12,440 nt of DNA from Syntrophaceae bacterium UBA4778 (GTDB lineage Bacteria > Desulfobacterota > Syntrophia > Syntrophales > UBA4778): NCBI GenBank assembly GCA_002403175.1, contig DHHG01000025.1:1-12440 (forward strand), given 5' to 3'. The number at the start of each line of letters is the position of its first letter. The first letter of the stretch is position 1. A program made the position numbers and the translations under genes. Positions 1 through 6,690 of this stretch are shown piece by piece. The notes below the pieces were generated by a model. The model was given only the letters and a program-made list of their open reading frames with translations, was not told the DNA's origin and did not search any database.

Positions 1-526
1 CCTCGATCTGATCGATATTGGCCTTGGTGATCGTCGTGTTAATCTGGAACTCCATCCCGGCTTTCTTCAGGATATCGATTCCGGCCATCGCACCCGCAAA
101 TGCTCCCGGCACCTTGCGGAATTCATCATGGTGCGCCGCATCCGGGCCATCAATGCTGATGCTGATTCGTTGGATTCCGGATGTGATCAATTTCTGAGCG
201 CATTCAGTAGTAAGGAGCGTTCCGTTGGTCGCCAGGACCATCCGCAATCCCCGATCCGTGCCGTATTTCGCAATGTCGTAGATGTCGGAACGCAGGAGCG
301 GTTCCCCGCCGGTCAGAATAATAACGGGTTTGCTGAAGGAGGCAATCTCGTCTAGAACACGCAGACATGCATCCGTATCCAGCTCCCCCTTATACGTCCC
401 GCAAAGCGAAGATGCCCGGCAGTGCACACAGGCCAGATTACAGCTCCGCGTCACCTCCCAGGCGACCATGCGCAATGTATCGGGTAGCAGCTTCGCGTTT
501 AAATTTTTAATCTTCGTATCATGCAC
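1..526 (-). CDS. ahbD: AhbD, radical-SAM heme b synthase, 5' part only
   Basis: Converts iron-coproporphyrin III to heme b by oxidative decarboxylation of two propionates, the last step of the siroheme-dependent pathway. About 175 codons are visible before the gene leaves the window at position 1. The radical-SAM motif CNLACVHC gives Cys29, Cys33 and Cys36 (CX3CX2C). It follows a family-typical LRMVAWEVTR segment; TGGEPL (72-77) and a SISIDGP strand come later. I recognise AhbD rather than AhbC by the MVAWEVTR...HCRA context. The start is uncertain. An in-frame TAG lies at 533-535, so only TTG (532) or GTG (526) precede the conserved part, and no strong Shine-Dalgarno is visible. The gene lies 14 bp after the CBM9-like gene, so the two are probably co-transcribed. 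The C-terminal auxiliary-cluster region is outside the window. Confidence 0.88.
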   Translation of the reverse strand, partial: MHDTKIKNLNAKLLPDTLRMVAWEVTRSCNLACVHCRASSLCGTYKGELDTDACLRVLDEIASFSKPVIILTGGEPLLRSDIYDIAKYGTDRGLRMVLATNGTLLTTECAQKLITSGIQRISISIDGPDAAHHDEFRKVPGAFAGAMAGIDILKKAGMEFQINTTITKANIDQIE

Positions 527-540
527 TTGCAACTATCTCA

Positions 541-1263
541 CTATACTTGTTGGATGCTGTCCATAAAGGATTTCTTGTCCATCACGTTCTGAAAATGAAT
601 GGTACCAAAACATTCCGGTAAATGAAAGTTGCGCTCGTTGATTGGCGACCAGGCGCCCCAGTGCGGGTGCGATGTTTCATTGCCGCACTTATAGATATTG
701 CCTCGCCAAGTCTGACCGTTTACGTCCCCGAGCGGTCCCACATACTTTTCCATAACGGTAAAGGGGATCGCGCATTCGAGATACCAGACCGTATCATCCG
801 CAATCTCCGGTTCCACAATCTCCGGCAGGCTGTGAAAACGCCGGATTTCCCGATCATCATCCTCTACGAGGGGCGTACAGCTTTTTACTCTTCCGTCCAC
901 TCGCGTCGGTTCGGTCACATGCGAAGCCAGCAGCGATCCGCCGCAGTTAAATTCAAAATTGAAGTACCCGTTCCCCACATCCGGCTGCAGAAACAGCTCC
1001 ACACAACTGTCCTTGTATACATCCGCCTGAAAGCCCGTATGCACACAGCGCACATACCGATCCTCCACCCGGAAGATCACATAAATCGATTTATCACCAT
1101 ACAGAAGCTTGCATTCGGTCCGCGGACAGTGGCCGCTGCCTTCCGGACGGGATGCCGCCACTTCCAATACCGGCACACCCCGCCAGACATCACCGGACCA
1201 GAGGCCTTTTATTTCAGTGGGCCTCTTCGTATATTGAATCACATAACTGTTGTCAATTTCCAT
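541..1263 (-). CDS. CBM9-like (DOMON-fold) domain protein of unknown role
   Basis: A 240-residue protein that is nearly all one carbohydrate-binding family 9-like beta-sandwich domain. Visible marks are an N-terminal strand region, DSCVELFLQP (85-94) followed by YFNFEFN (100-106), a WYLECAIPF strand (160-168), and the closing pattern WGAWSP...NFHLPECFGTIHF (204-224) seen in CBM9-like proteins. There is no signal peptide or membrane segment, so it is probably cytoplasmic. It has nine cysteines (46, 51, 73, 87, 107, 129, 164, 193, 218), many for such a protein. It lies between hemB and ahbD in the heme cluster, 14 bp before ahbD. CBM9 is fold-related to DOMON domains, some of which bind heme b, so a heme or porphyrin ligand is possible, but no axial ligand can be assigned. 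The ATG has only a weak Shine-Dalgarno. The family call is fairly firm; the function is unknown. Confidence 0.75.
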   Translation of the reverse strand: MEIDNSYVIQYTKRPTEIKGLWSGDVWRGVPVLEVAASRPEGSGHCPRTECKLLYGDKSIYVIFRVEDRYVRCVHTGFQADVYKDSCVELFLQPDVGNGYFNFEFNCGGSLLASHVTEPTRVDGRVKSCTPLVEDDDREIRRFHSLPEIVEPEIADDTVWYLECAIPFTVMEKYVGPLGDVNGQTWRGNIYKCGNETSHPHWGAWSPINERNFHLPECFGTIHFQNVMDKKSFMDSIQQV

Positions 1264-1332
1264 ACCCAGGCGCTACTTCAACAAACACTTCGGCTCAAAA
1301 CTATCTGGGCCAACAATCAGAAACATTGTCTC

Positions 1333-1349
1333 GTGTCAATGGCTGACAC
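1333..1349. promoter_or_regulatory. Perfect inverted repeat, possible operator upstream of the CBM9-like gene
   Basis: GTGTCA and TGACAC form a perfect 6-bp inverted repeat around a 5-base centre, about 70 bases upstream of the CBM9-like start codon. It could be a dimeric regulator site or a small RNA hairpin. It matches no regulator consensus I can name with confidence, and a 6-bp repeat may be chance. Confidence 0.25.
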
Positions 1350-1380
1350 CATTACCTTGTACCTGATACTCTCAAATAAC

Positions 1381-1578
1381 AGCCGCAGGCGGGACTGGTT
1401 TTTATCCCGACATGGCGGCAGGGCGCTGCTCGTTTCCGGATTCAGGCATGGGGGAAGCCGAAGCGCGAGCGCGCAAGCGGTCGCGACGGCGGAGGGGGCA
1501 AAGACTCCCCCGTGGCTGAATTCGCGAAACGACAAGACCGAGAGACTTGCGGGAGAAAAACTGGTCCCTCCTGCGGCT
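1381..1578. mobile_element. MITE-like palindromic element, about 198 bp
   Basis: The two ends are imperfect inverted repeats. Bases 1381-1409 match the reverse complement of 1550-1578 at 25 of 29 positions, starting AGCCGCAGG on each side. An inner block at about 1430-1455 also pairs with about 1506-1532, with one gap. The middle is very GC-rich (1460-1500). The whole unit could fold into one long imperfect hairpin, and it encodes no credible protein. This is the structure of a non-autonomous repeat element. I see no clear target-site duplication. It splits the cluster between hemB and the CBM9-like gene and could attenuate transcription or affect mRNA stability there. Confidence 0.6.
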
Positions 1579-1620
1579 CTCCGCTTTTACTTTTAATCAC
1601 AACAAAAACAATTCTGAACT

Positions 1621-2595
1621 TCAGCGTTTCAGCACTTCCGCCGCTTCTTTAGCAAAATAGGTGATGATAATATCCGCTCCCGCCCGCTTAATCGACAGCA
1701 GCGATTCCATCATCGCCCGTTCGCCATCGAGCCATCCCAGATTGGCGGCGGCCTTAATCATGGCGTATTCGCCGCTGACATTATAGGCCGCGATCGGCAG
1801 ATCGAATTCCTCTCTCGCCCGCCTTATGACATCAAGATAAGGAAGCGCCGGCTTGACCATCAGGATATCCGCGCCTTCTTCCACATCCATATTCATCTCC
1901 CGGATCGCCTCGTCCACGTTGGCGGGGTCCATCTGATAGGATTTGCGGTCTCCGAACTGGGGAGCGCTCTCCGCCGCCTCCCGGAAGGGACCGTAAAAGC
2001 AGGAGGCATACTTTGCCGAATAGGCCATGATCGGCGTATTCTCAAAGCCCTCTTCATCAAGAGCTTCGCGAATCGCTCCAACGGCACCGTCCATCATGCC
2101 CGAAGGAGCAATCATGTCCGCGCCTGCCTTGGCCTGGGCAATGGCAGTTTCAGCAAGCAGTTCCAGAGTCGCATCATTGTCTATACAACCGCCCTCCAGC
2201 ACGCCGCAATGGCCGTGATCCGTGTATTCACAGAGACACAGATCGGCGATCACTATCATCTCCGGCGCCTTGCTCTTGATCTCCCGTATCGCCTGCTGGA
2301 TAATTCCTTTATCGGCGTATGCCTCCGAACCCACCTCATCCTTGCGCTCTGGAATGCCGAAAAGGATGACCGCTGGAATGTTCAGATCCTGTGCCGCCTT
2401 GATTTCATTCAATGCATGATCGACTGACATTTGAAATTGCCCCGGCATCGAAGCAATCGGTTTTTTGAAATTCTTGCCCGACGTGATGAAAAGAGGGTAC
2501 ACGAAATCATTCACTGACAATTGAGTTTCGCGGATCATCCGCCTGAAATTCTCATTCTGTCTCAGCCGCCGCGGCCGGTATGCGGGAAAGTACAT
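1621..2595 (-). CDS. hemB: HemB, delta-aminolevulinic acid dehydratase (porphobilinogen synthase)
   Basis: Condenses two 5-aminolevulinate molecules into porphobilinogen in the cytoplasm. The protein has 324 residues, the normal family length. The metal-binding cysteine motif [14 protein letters not shown] gives Cys120, Cys122 and Cys130, as in zinc-type enzymes. The two Schiff-base lysines are Lys195 (AYSAKYAS) and Lys248 ([10 protein letters not shown]). YRPRRLR near the N-terminus and [10 protein letters not shown] (271-280) are also typical. I chose the ATG at 2595 because GGAGG lies 8 bases upstream and [10 protein letters not shown] is the usual N-terminus. An upstream in-frame ATG at 2625 would start inside the repeat array and lacks a ribosome binding site. 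The gene follows ahbC across a heptamer array and is followed by the palindromic element rather than another array. Confidence 0.97.
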   Translation of the reverse strand: MYFPAYRPRRLRQNENFRRMIRETQLSVNDFVYPLFITSGKNFKKPIASMPGQFQMSVDHALNEIKAAQDLNIPAVILFGIPERKDEVGSEAYADKGIIQQAIREIKSKAPEMIVIADLCLCEYTDHGHCGVLEGGCIDNDATLELLAETAIAQAKAGADMIAPSGMMDGAVGAIREALDEEGFENTPIMAYSAKYASCFYGPFREAAESAPQFGDRKSYQMDPANVDEAIREMNMDVEEGADILMVKPALPYLDVIRRAREEFDLPIAAYNVSGEYAMIKAAANLGWLDGERAMMESLLSIKRAGADIIITYFAKEAAEVLKR

Positions 2596-2618
2596 TTTAA
2601 AAACCTCCAAAAAAAATA

Positions 2619-2752
2619 GTGACAAGTAACAGGTGACGGGTTACGAGTAAAAAAGATAAAATATAGTGAGGTCAATGGATAAGTAACAGGTCGCAATAAT
2701 TTCTACCAGGTCTTTTCTTGTTACTTGTTACCTGCCACTCGTCACCTGTGAC
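2619..2752. repeat. Heptamer inverted-repeat array, ahbC/hemB junction
   Basis: On the plus strand four complete period-7 units run from 2619 to 2646 (GTGACAA, GTAACAG, GTGACGG, GTTACGA) with a partial fifth. The opposed arm has five units at 2718-2752 (TTGTTAC, TTGTTAC, CTGCCAC, TCGTCAC, CTGTGAC). The spacer of about 70 bases includes one more unit-like stretch near 2683. In the transcript the 2752-2718 arm comes first, directly after the ahbC stop codon at 2753-2755. The other arm ends some 10 bases before the GGAGG of hemB. The arms could pair as a long imperfect hairpin. Confidence 0.85.
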
Positions 2753-3934
2753 TCACTCTTTTCCGATCTCCCGATCGCTCAGATAGCACGCAGGGTCTTC
2801 TCCCCAGAGGTCGCCTATCGCCTCGGCGCGGGCTCTGAAGTTGCCGCCGCAGATACTCAGCCATCGGCATGTGGCGCAACGACCTCCGACATAAGCCTTT
2901 TTATCTTTGAGTCGTTTCATCAAATCGTTGGATGTATCCTGCCAGATTTCGCTGAACGGGCGCTTCCGGACGTTGCCAAAGGAGACCGAACGCCAGAACT
3001 GATCGGCATGGACCTCTCCATCCCAGCTCACACATCCGATGCCGAGGCCCGAACTGTTTCCCTGGTTCATCTGCAGGAGTTTCAGCACTTCGGCTGCCCG
3101 CTCCGGATCTTTCTTCAGAAGTCGCAGATAAATGTACGGCCCGTCCGCATGATTGTCTACGGTCAGGATCTCCTTCTGTTTCCCACGGGCAAATAGATCG
3201 CTGGTCCGGTCCATAATGAGATCCACGACCTTGCGGGTTTCCGCATGACTCAAATCTTCTTCCATTAACTTGGAGCCTCGCCCCGAATAGACGAGATGAT
3301 AGAAACAGGCCCGCGGGATATCCTCGGTTTCGATCAGATCGAATATTCCGGGGATATCGACTGCATTGCGCTTATTGATCGTGAAGCGGATACCTACCTT
3401 GATCCCGGCATCCCTGGCAATCCGGATTCCGTTCAATGCTCTCTCGAAAGCCCCTTCCACGCCCCGGAACAGATCGTGCGTTGCGCCGATTCCATCGAGG
3501 CTGACGCCGATATAAGAAAGTCCGATCTCTTTAAAAACGGCAGCCGTTTCCTTGGTAATCATCGTACCGTTCGTCGAGATCACAACGCGCATTCCCCGAT
3601 CTACGGCAAACTGCGCCAGTTCCGGAAGGTCTTTCCGGATCAGCGGTTCTCCGCCGGAGAAGAGAATCACGGGCGCCCCGAAATCCGCCAGGTCGACAAT
3701 GAGTTTTTTTCCTTCTTCCGTGTCCAGTTCGTTATCGTAATGAATATTCTGCGAACTGGAATAGCAATGGACGCATTTGAGATTGCACCGGCGCGTTGCA
3801 TTCCAGACAACTACCGGTCGCTTGTCCGCCGAAAATTGAAGAAGATGCGATGGCAGCTTGGCCGAGTCGCTCCCGTAACGGAGGACATCCGCCGCCTCCA
3901 CTGCGCCGCAGTACAGTTTAGAAATTCCAATCAC
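2753..3934 (-). CDS. ahbC: AhbC, radical-SAM 12,18-didecarboxysiroheme deacetylase
   Basis: Removes the acetate side chains of 12,18-didecarboxysiroheme to give iron-coproporphyrin III. The protein has 393 residues. The N-terminus IGISKLYCG and SHLLQFSADKRPVVVWN are hallmarks of the AhbC/NirJ-like group. The radical-SAM cysteines are Cys50, Cys54 and Cys57 in CNLKCVHC, followed by SGGEPL and STNGT. The C-terminal SPASM-like region has Cys353, Cys356, Cys362 and Cys383 (DPACYL), expected to hold an auxiliary cluster. I chose the GTG at 3934 because GGAGG lies 10 bases upstream and homologues begin with (M)IGISKLY. The frame stays open further upstream to an ATG at 4009, but that extension is only translated heptamer repeat. 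NirJ (heme d1) is the main alternative, but ahbD and the absence of other nir genes favour AhbC. Confidence 0.9.
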   Translation of the reverse strand: MIGISKLYCGAVEAADVLRYGSDSAKLPSHLLQFSADKRPVVVWNATRRCNLKCVHCYSSSQNIHYDNELDTEEGKKLIVDLADFGAPVILFSGGEPLIRKDLPELAQFAVDRGMRVVISTNGTMITKETAAVFKEIGLSYIGVSLDGIGATHDLFRGVEGAFERALNGIRIARDAGIKVGIRFTINKRNAVDIPGIFDLIETEDIPRACFYHLVYSGRGSKLMEEDLSHAETRKVVDLIMDRTSDLFARGKQKEILTVDNHADGPYIYLRLLKKDPERAAEVLKLLQMNQGNSSGLGIGCVSWDGEVHADQFWRSVSFGNVRKRPFSEIWQDTSNDLMKRLKDKKAYVGGRCATCRWLSICGGNFRARAEAIGDLWGEDPACYLSDREIGKE

Positions 3935-3938
3935 AGAT

Positions 3939-3957
3939 AAAAAACCTCCGGTTTTTT
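3939..3957 (-). promoter_or_regulatory. ahbC ribosome binding site inside a small hairpin
   Basis: On the transcribed strand an 8-base A-run arm ending CC is followed by GGA and then GGTTTTTT, a perfect 8-bp inverted repeat with a 3-base loop. The GGAGG Shine-Dalgarno of ahbC falls in the loop and the start of the 3' arm, 10 bases before the GTG start. Folding could limit ribosome access, but the stem is mostly A-U and therefore weak. Confidence 0.5.
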
Positions 3958-3959
3958 GA

Positions 3960-4072
3960 GTGACGGGTAACAGGTAACGGGTGACAGGAACAGGTTTCTT
4001 ACCTGTCACATGTCACATGTCACCTGTCACTCGTCACCTATAACTATTCACTATTAACTATTTACTATTCAC
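3960..4072. repeat. Heptamer inverted-repeat array, cobA-hemD/ahbC junction
   Basis: Four plus-strand units at 3960-3987 (GTGACGG, GTAACAG, GTAACGG, GTGACAG) face ten opposed units at 4003-4072. The first five of those are of the CTGTCAC/ATGTCAC type. The last five (4038-4072) are an AT-rich variant such as TATTCAC and TATTTAC. The spacer is only about 15 bases, so this is the most compact hairpin of the four. In the transcript the ten-unit arm comes first and contains the cobA-hemD stop codon (4069-4071). The second arm ends just before the ahbC ribosome binding site. Confidence 0.87.
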
Positions 4073-5589
4073 TTTGTTCTGAATGCTTCTTTCATCGCTT
4101 CCACCATCCCCGGCACCGTATAGGTCTCCTGCACGATATCGATCCGGAGTCCCAGTTTTTTGGCTGCGGTGACTGTCACCGGCCCAATGCAGGCGATCTT
4201 GATGGATTCAGGAATCTTGTAATCGTCTCCCATGATGTCAAAAAAATGGATCACCGTTGAAGGGCTGGTAAAGGTGATCACATCGACCTTCCCGTCGCGA
4301 ATAAGACCTTCCAGTTCCCCTTTTTTACGCCCGGAATTCACGGTCCGGTAAGCGGTCACAACATCGACCTTCGCACCCATTTCCGTCAGGCCTTTAGGGA
4401 TGATATCCCGCGCCACTTCCGCTCTGGGAAGGAGCACGCGTTTTCCCTTCATGTCCGTTTGGCTCAGTGCAGCCAGAATCCCCTCCGATATGAATTCATC
4501 GGGGACCAGGTCAACGCGAATCCCGATCCGGGCAAGCAGAGACGCGGTGGCCGGACCAATTGCGGCGATGGAGACTCCTTTGAGATCTCTGATATCGCCT
4601 CCTGTTTCATCCAGCCGTCTTAAAAGAGAGCGCACGCCATTGGCACTTGTAAATATGATCCAGTCGTAAGTAGCAATCTGTTTCAGAACCCGGTCGACTT
4701 CATTCATGCTCTCCGGAGGAGCGATCCGGATCGTCGGAAAGAGAATGGGCCTTGCCCCTTCCTCCGCCAGATATTTCACGAATTCACGCGCCTGCGCTTC
4801 GGGGCGCGTAATTACGACGCCTTTCCCGAACAGAGGCTTTCTTTCAAACCAGTTCAATTGTTCCCTGAGGCCGACCACATCTCCGACCACAAAGATCGCC
4901 GGGGGCGTCAGTTTGCGTTCCTGAGCCTTTTCTTCAATATCGGCCAGCGTACCCGTCAGCGTTTCCTGGTCTGGAGTCGTTCCCCATCGAATCAGGGCGG
5001 CAGGCGTATGAACCGGCTTTCCGCTCCTCACTAGATTACAGACGATATTGGAAAGATTCTTTACCCCCATCAGGAAGACCACCGTTCCTATCGCTGCAAG
5101 GGCTTTCCAATCAATATCGCTCGCTTCCTTGGTCGGGTCCTCATGCCCGGTTACAAAGGCAACGGTCGATGTGTATCCTCGGTGTGTCAATGGAATCCCC
5201 GCGTAGGCGGGAACGGCTATCGCAGAAGTAACACCGGGGATGACTTCAAAGGGGAGGCCTTCCTGGACCAGCGCCTCGACCTCTTCCCCTCCCCGGCCGA
5301 AGATGAAGGGATCGCCTCCTTTTAGACGTCCAACGATGTTTCCTGCTTTCGCCTCGTCCACAATAAGCCGGTTGATCTCATGCTGCAGGAGCGTATGGTC
5401 GCCTCCTTTTTTTCCGGCGTAGATCAAACGTGCATCCTTGCGGACATGCCCCAGAAGTTCGCTTCCGGCAAGATGATCATAGATCACCACATCGGCCTTA
5501 CCGAGACATTCGGCGCCTTTCATTGTGATCAATCCCGGATCTCCCGGTCCCGCTCCGATGATGTAAACCATGCCCTTCTTTTTTTTCAC
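4069..5589 (-). CDS. cobA/hemD: CobA-HemD fusion: uroporphyrinogen III methyltransferase and uroporphyrinogen III synthase
   Basis: A two-domain cytoplasmic enzyme of 506 residues. Residues about 8-245 are the SAM-dependent methyltransferase that makes precorrin-2: VYIIGAGPGDPGLIT (8-22), GRLKGGDPFIFGRGGEE (87-103), VIPGVTSAIAVPAYAGIPLTHR and TPDQETLTGTL. Residues about 255-506 are HemD, which cyclises hydroxymethylbilane with D-ring inversion: VVITRPEAQAREF, WIIFTSANGV, IGPATA, DVITFTSPSTV and ACIGPVT. The fusion couples formation of uroporphyrinogen III to its methylation. I prefer the GTG at 5589, because GAGG lies 6 bases upstream. The in-frame ATG at 5601 has no ribosome binding site, and the ATG at 5571 has GAAGG only 2 bases away. 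The stop codon and last lysine codon lie in the flanking heptamer array. Confidence 0.96.
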   Translation of the reverse strand: MKKKKGMVYIIGAGPGDPGLITMKGAECLGKADVVIYDHLAGSELLGHVRKDARLIYAGKKGGDHTLLQHEINRLIVDEAKAGNIVGRLKGGDPFIFGRGGEEVEALVQEGLPFEVIPGVTSAIAVPAYAGIPLTHRGYTSTVAFVTGHEDPTKEASDIDWKALAAIGTVVFLMGVKNLSNIVCNLVRSGKPVHTPAALIRWGTTPDQETLTGTLADIEEKAQERKLTPPAIFVVGDVVGLREQLNWFERKPLFGKGVVITRPEAQAREFVKYLAEEGARPILFPTIRIAPPESMNEVDRVLKQIATYDWIIFTSANGVRSLLRRLDETGGDIRDLKGVSIAAIGPATASLLARIGIRVDLVPDEFISEGILAALSQTDMKGKRVLLPRAEVARDIIPKGLTEMGAKVDVVTAYRTVNSGRKKGELEGLIRDGKVDVITFTSPSTVIHFFDIMGDDYKIPESIKIACIGPVTVTAAKKLGLRIDIVQETYTVPGMVEAMKEAFRTK

Positions 5590-5610
5590 GCAGTACCTCA
5601 TGAGTGCTTA

Positions 5611-5746
5611 AGTAAATAGTAAATGGTAAATAGTGAATTGTGACATGTAACCGGTGACAGGTGACAAGGGATAAAAAATTTCAATATCATTCTCCGTTAC
5701 TTGTCACTCGTTACTTGTTACTTGTCACTCTTTACTTACTTGTCAC
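5611..5746. repeat. Heptamer inverted-repeat array, hemC/cobA-hemD junction
   Basis: Eight plus-strand units occupy 5611-5666. Four are AT-rich (AGTAAAT, AGTAAAT, GGTAAAT, AGTGAAT) and four canonical (TGTGACA, TGTAACC, GGTGACA, GGTGACA). The opposed arm has six units at 5694-5735 (CCGTTAC to TCTTTAC), then a 4-base insertion and a seventh unit at 5740-5746. The spacer is about 27 AT-rich bases. In the transcript the 5746-5694 arm comes first. It encodes the last hemC residues (VTSK) and supplies the hemC stop codon at 5732-5734. Confidence 0.87.
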
Positions 5747-6673
5747 TAGTTCTTTAAGAATTTCCCTTCCGCCGGAGCTCAGCATCTTTTCCGCCAATTC
5801 CCCGCCCAAGGATTCGCTCTCTTCCTCAGAACCGATTATCTCATCGCGAATAATCTTCGTGCCGTCGAGATTTCCGATCAGGCCGACCAGCCTCAATCTC
5901 CCGTCCTCTAATTTCGCATGCGCCGCAATGGGCAACTGGCAACCACCGCCGAATACTTTCAGAAAAGCCCGTTCTGCCGAAGCGGTGATCCTGCTCTGTT
6001 CGTGATTCAGAAAGGCCGTCTTCTCTTTAACAAATTCGTCATCCTTTCTCATTTCCAGCGCCAATGCGCCCTGGCCGATAGCCGGGATCATGATGTCTTC
6101 CGGAATAAATTGAGAAATTCTGTCATTCCAGCCAAGCCGTCCCAAACCGGCTGCAGCCAGGATAACCCCATCGAGCCCCTGAGTTTCGATTTTACGAATT
6201 CTCGTATCCAGATTGCCCCGGATCGGAACAATTTCTATCTGAGGAAATCGATTCTTTAACTGGATGCCGCGCCGGAGCGATCCCGTCCCGATCCGTGCCC
6301 CTGCAGGCAGTTCTTCCAGTTTTCTGTTTTCGCGGGAGATCAATACATCCCGAGGATCTTCGCGTTCAGGTACGACTGCAATCTCCAGCGCCTCCGGAAT
6401 CTCGGACGGAACATCCTTCATGCTGTGAACCGCCAGATCGATCTCATTCCGCAAAAGCGCTTCTTCAATCTCTTTGACAAATACCCCTTTGCCTCCGATC
6501 TTAGCCAGAGAGACATCCTGCATCTTGTCTCCCGTGGTCTTGATCGTAATGATCTCCAGTTGCAAGCCGGAATGCCTTTCAGCTATAGCGGCAGCAACGC
6601 CCCGTGTCTGCGTCAAAGCCAGCGCACTGCCGCGGGTACCGATCTTAATGGTTTTGTTATGTGAATAACTCAT
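5732..6673 (-). CDS. hemC: HemC, porphobilinogen deaminase (hydroxymethylbilane synthase)
   Basis: Polymerises four porphobilinogens into hydroxymethylbilane using a covalent dipyrromethane cofactor. The protein has 313 residues, the usual size. Domain 1 opens with IKIGTRGSALALTQ (9-22). The catalytic aspartate is Asp87 in HSMKDVP. GTGSLRRGIQL and RGNLDTRIRK carry substrate-binding arginines, and AIGQGALALE (199-208) is typical. The cofactor attachment residue is Cys245 in FGGGCQLPIAAHA. The ATG at 6673 follows a run of seven G bases that acts as the ribosome binding site at unusually short spacing. Heptamer arrays lie on both sides of the gene. The 3' one extends into the coding region, so the final VTSK codons and the stop are repeat sequence. 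Confidence 0.97.
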   Translation of the reverse strand: MSYSHNKTIKIGTRGSALALTQTRGVAAAIAERHSGLQLEIITIKTTGDKMQDVSLAKIGGKGVFVKEIEEALLRNEIDLAVHSMKDVPSEIPEALEIAVVPEREDPRDVLISRENRKLEELPAGARIGTGSLRRGIQLKNRFPQIEIVPIRGNLDTRIRKIETQGLDGVILAAAGLGRLGWNDRISQFIPEDIMIPAIGQGALALEMRKDDEFVKEKTAFLNHEQSRITASAERAFLKVFGGGCQLPIAAHAKLEDGRLRLVGLIGNLDGTKIIRDEIIGSEEESESLGGELAEKMLSSGGREILKELVTSK

Positions 6674-6690
6674 GCCCCCCCTGCAATGAC

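Larger units (their letters stand above)
1264..1620. other. Gene-free stretch between hemB and the CBM9-like gene
   Basis: These 357 bases hold no convincing gene. They contain a perfect inverted repeat at 1333-1349 and a MITE-like palindromic element at 1381-1578, both listed separately. The 42 bases between that element and the hemB stop are AT-rich with nothing recognisable. Reading frames crossing this stretch look like by-products of the palindrome and of antisense to the CBM9-like gene. No strong sigma70 promoter for the downstream pair (CBM9-like gene and ahbD) could be picked out. Confidence 0.6.

Noticed and set aside
1317..1535. 72-codon minus-strand frame within the palindromic element
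   Set aside because: It lies almost wholly in the inverted-repeat element and has no ribosome binding site. The inverted repeats explain the sequence better.
622..1596. Long plus-strand open frame (324 codons) opposite the CBM9-like gene
   Set aside because: It runs antisense to a recognisable protein family and crosses the palindromic element. Its translation has no recognisable domain and it has no good ribosome binding site.
2619..5746. Heptamer arrays as CRISPR
   Set aside because: Units are 7 bases, contiguous, degenerate and without spacers. There are no cas genes.
5661..6005. Plus-strand frame starting in the hemC/cobA-hemD array
   Set aside because: Its first third is translated heptamer repeat and the remainder is antisense to hemC.
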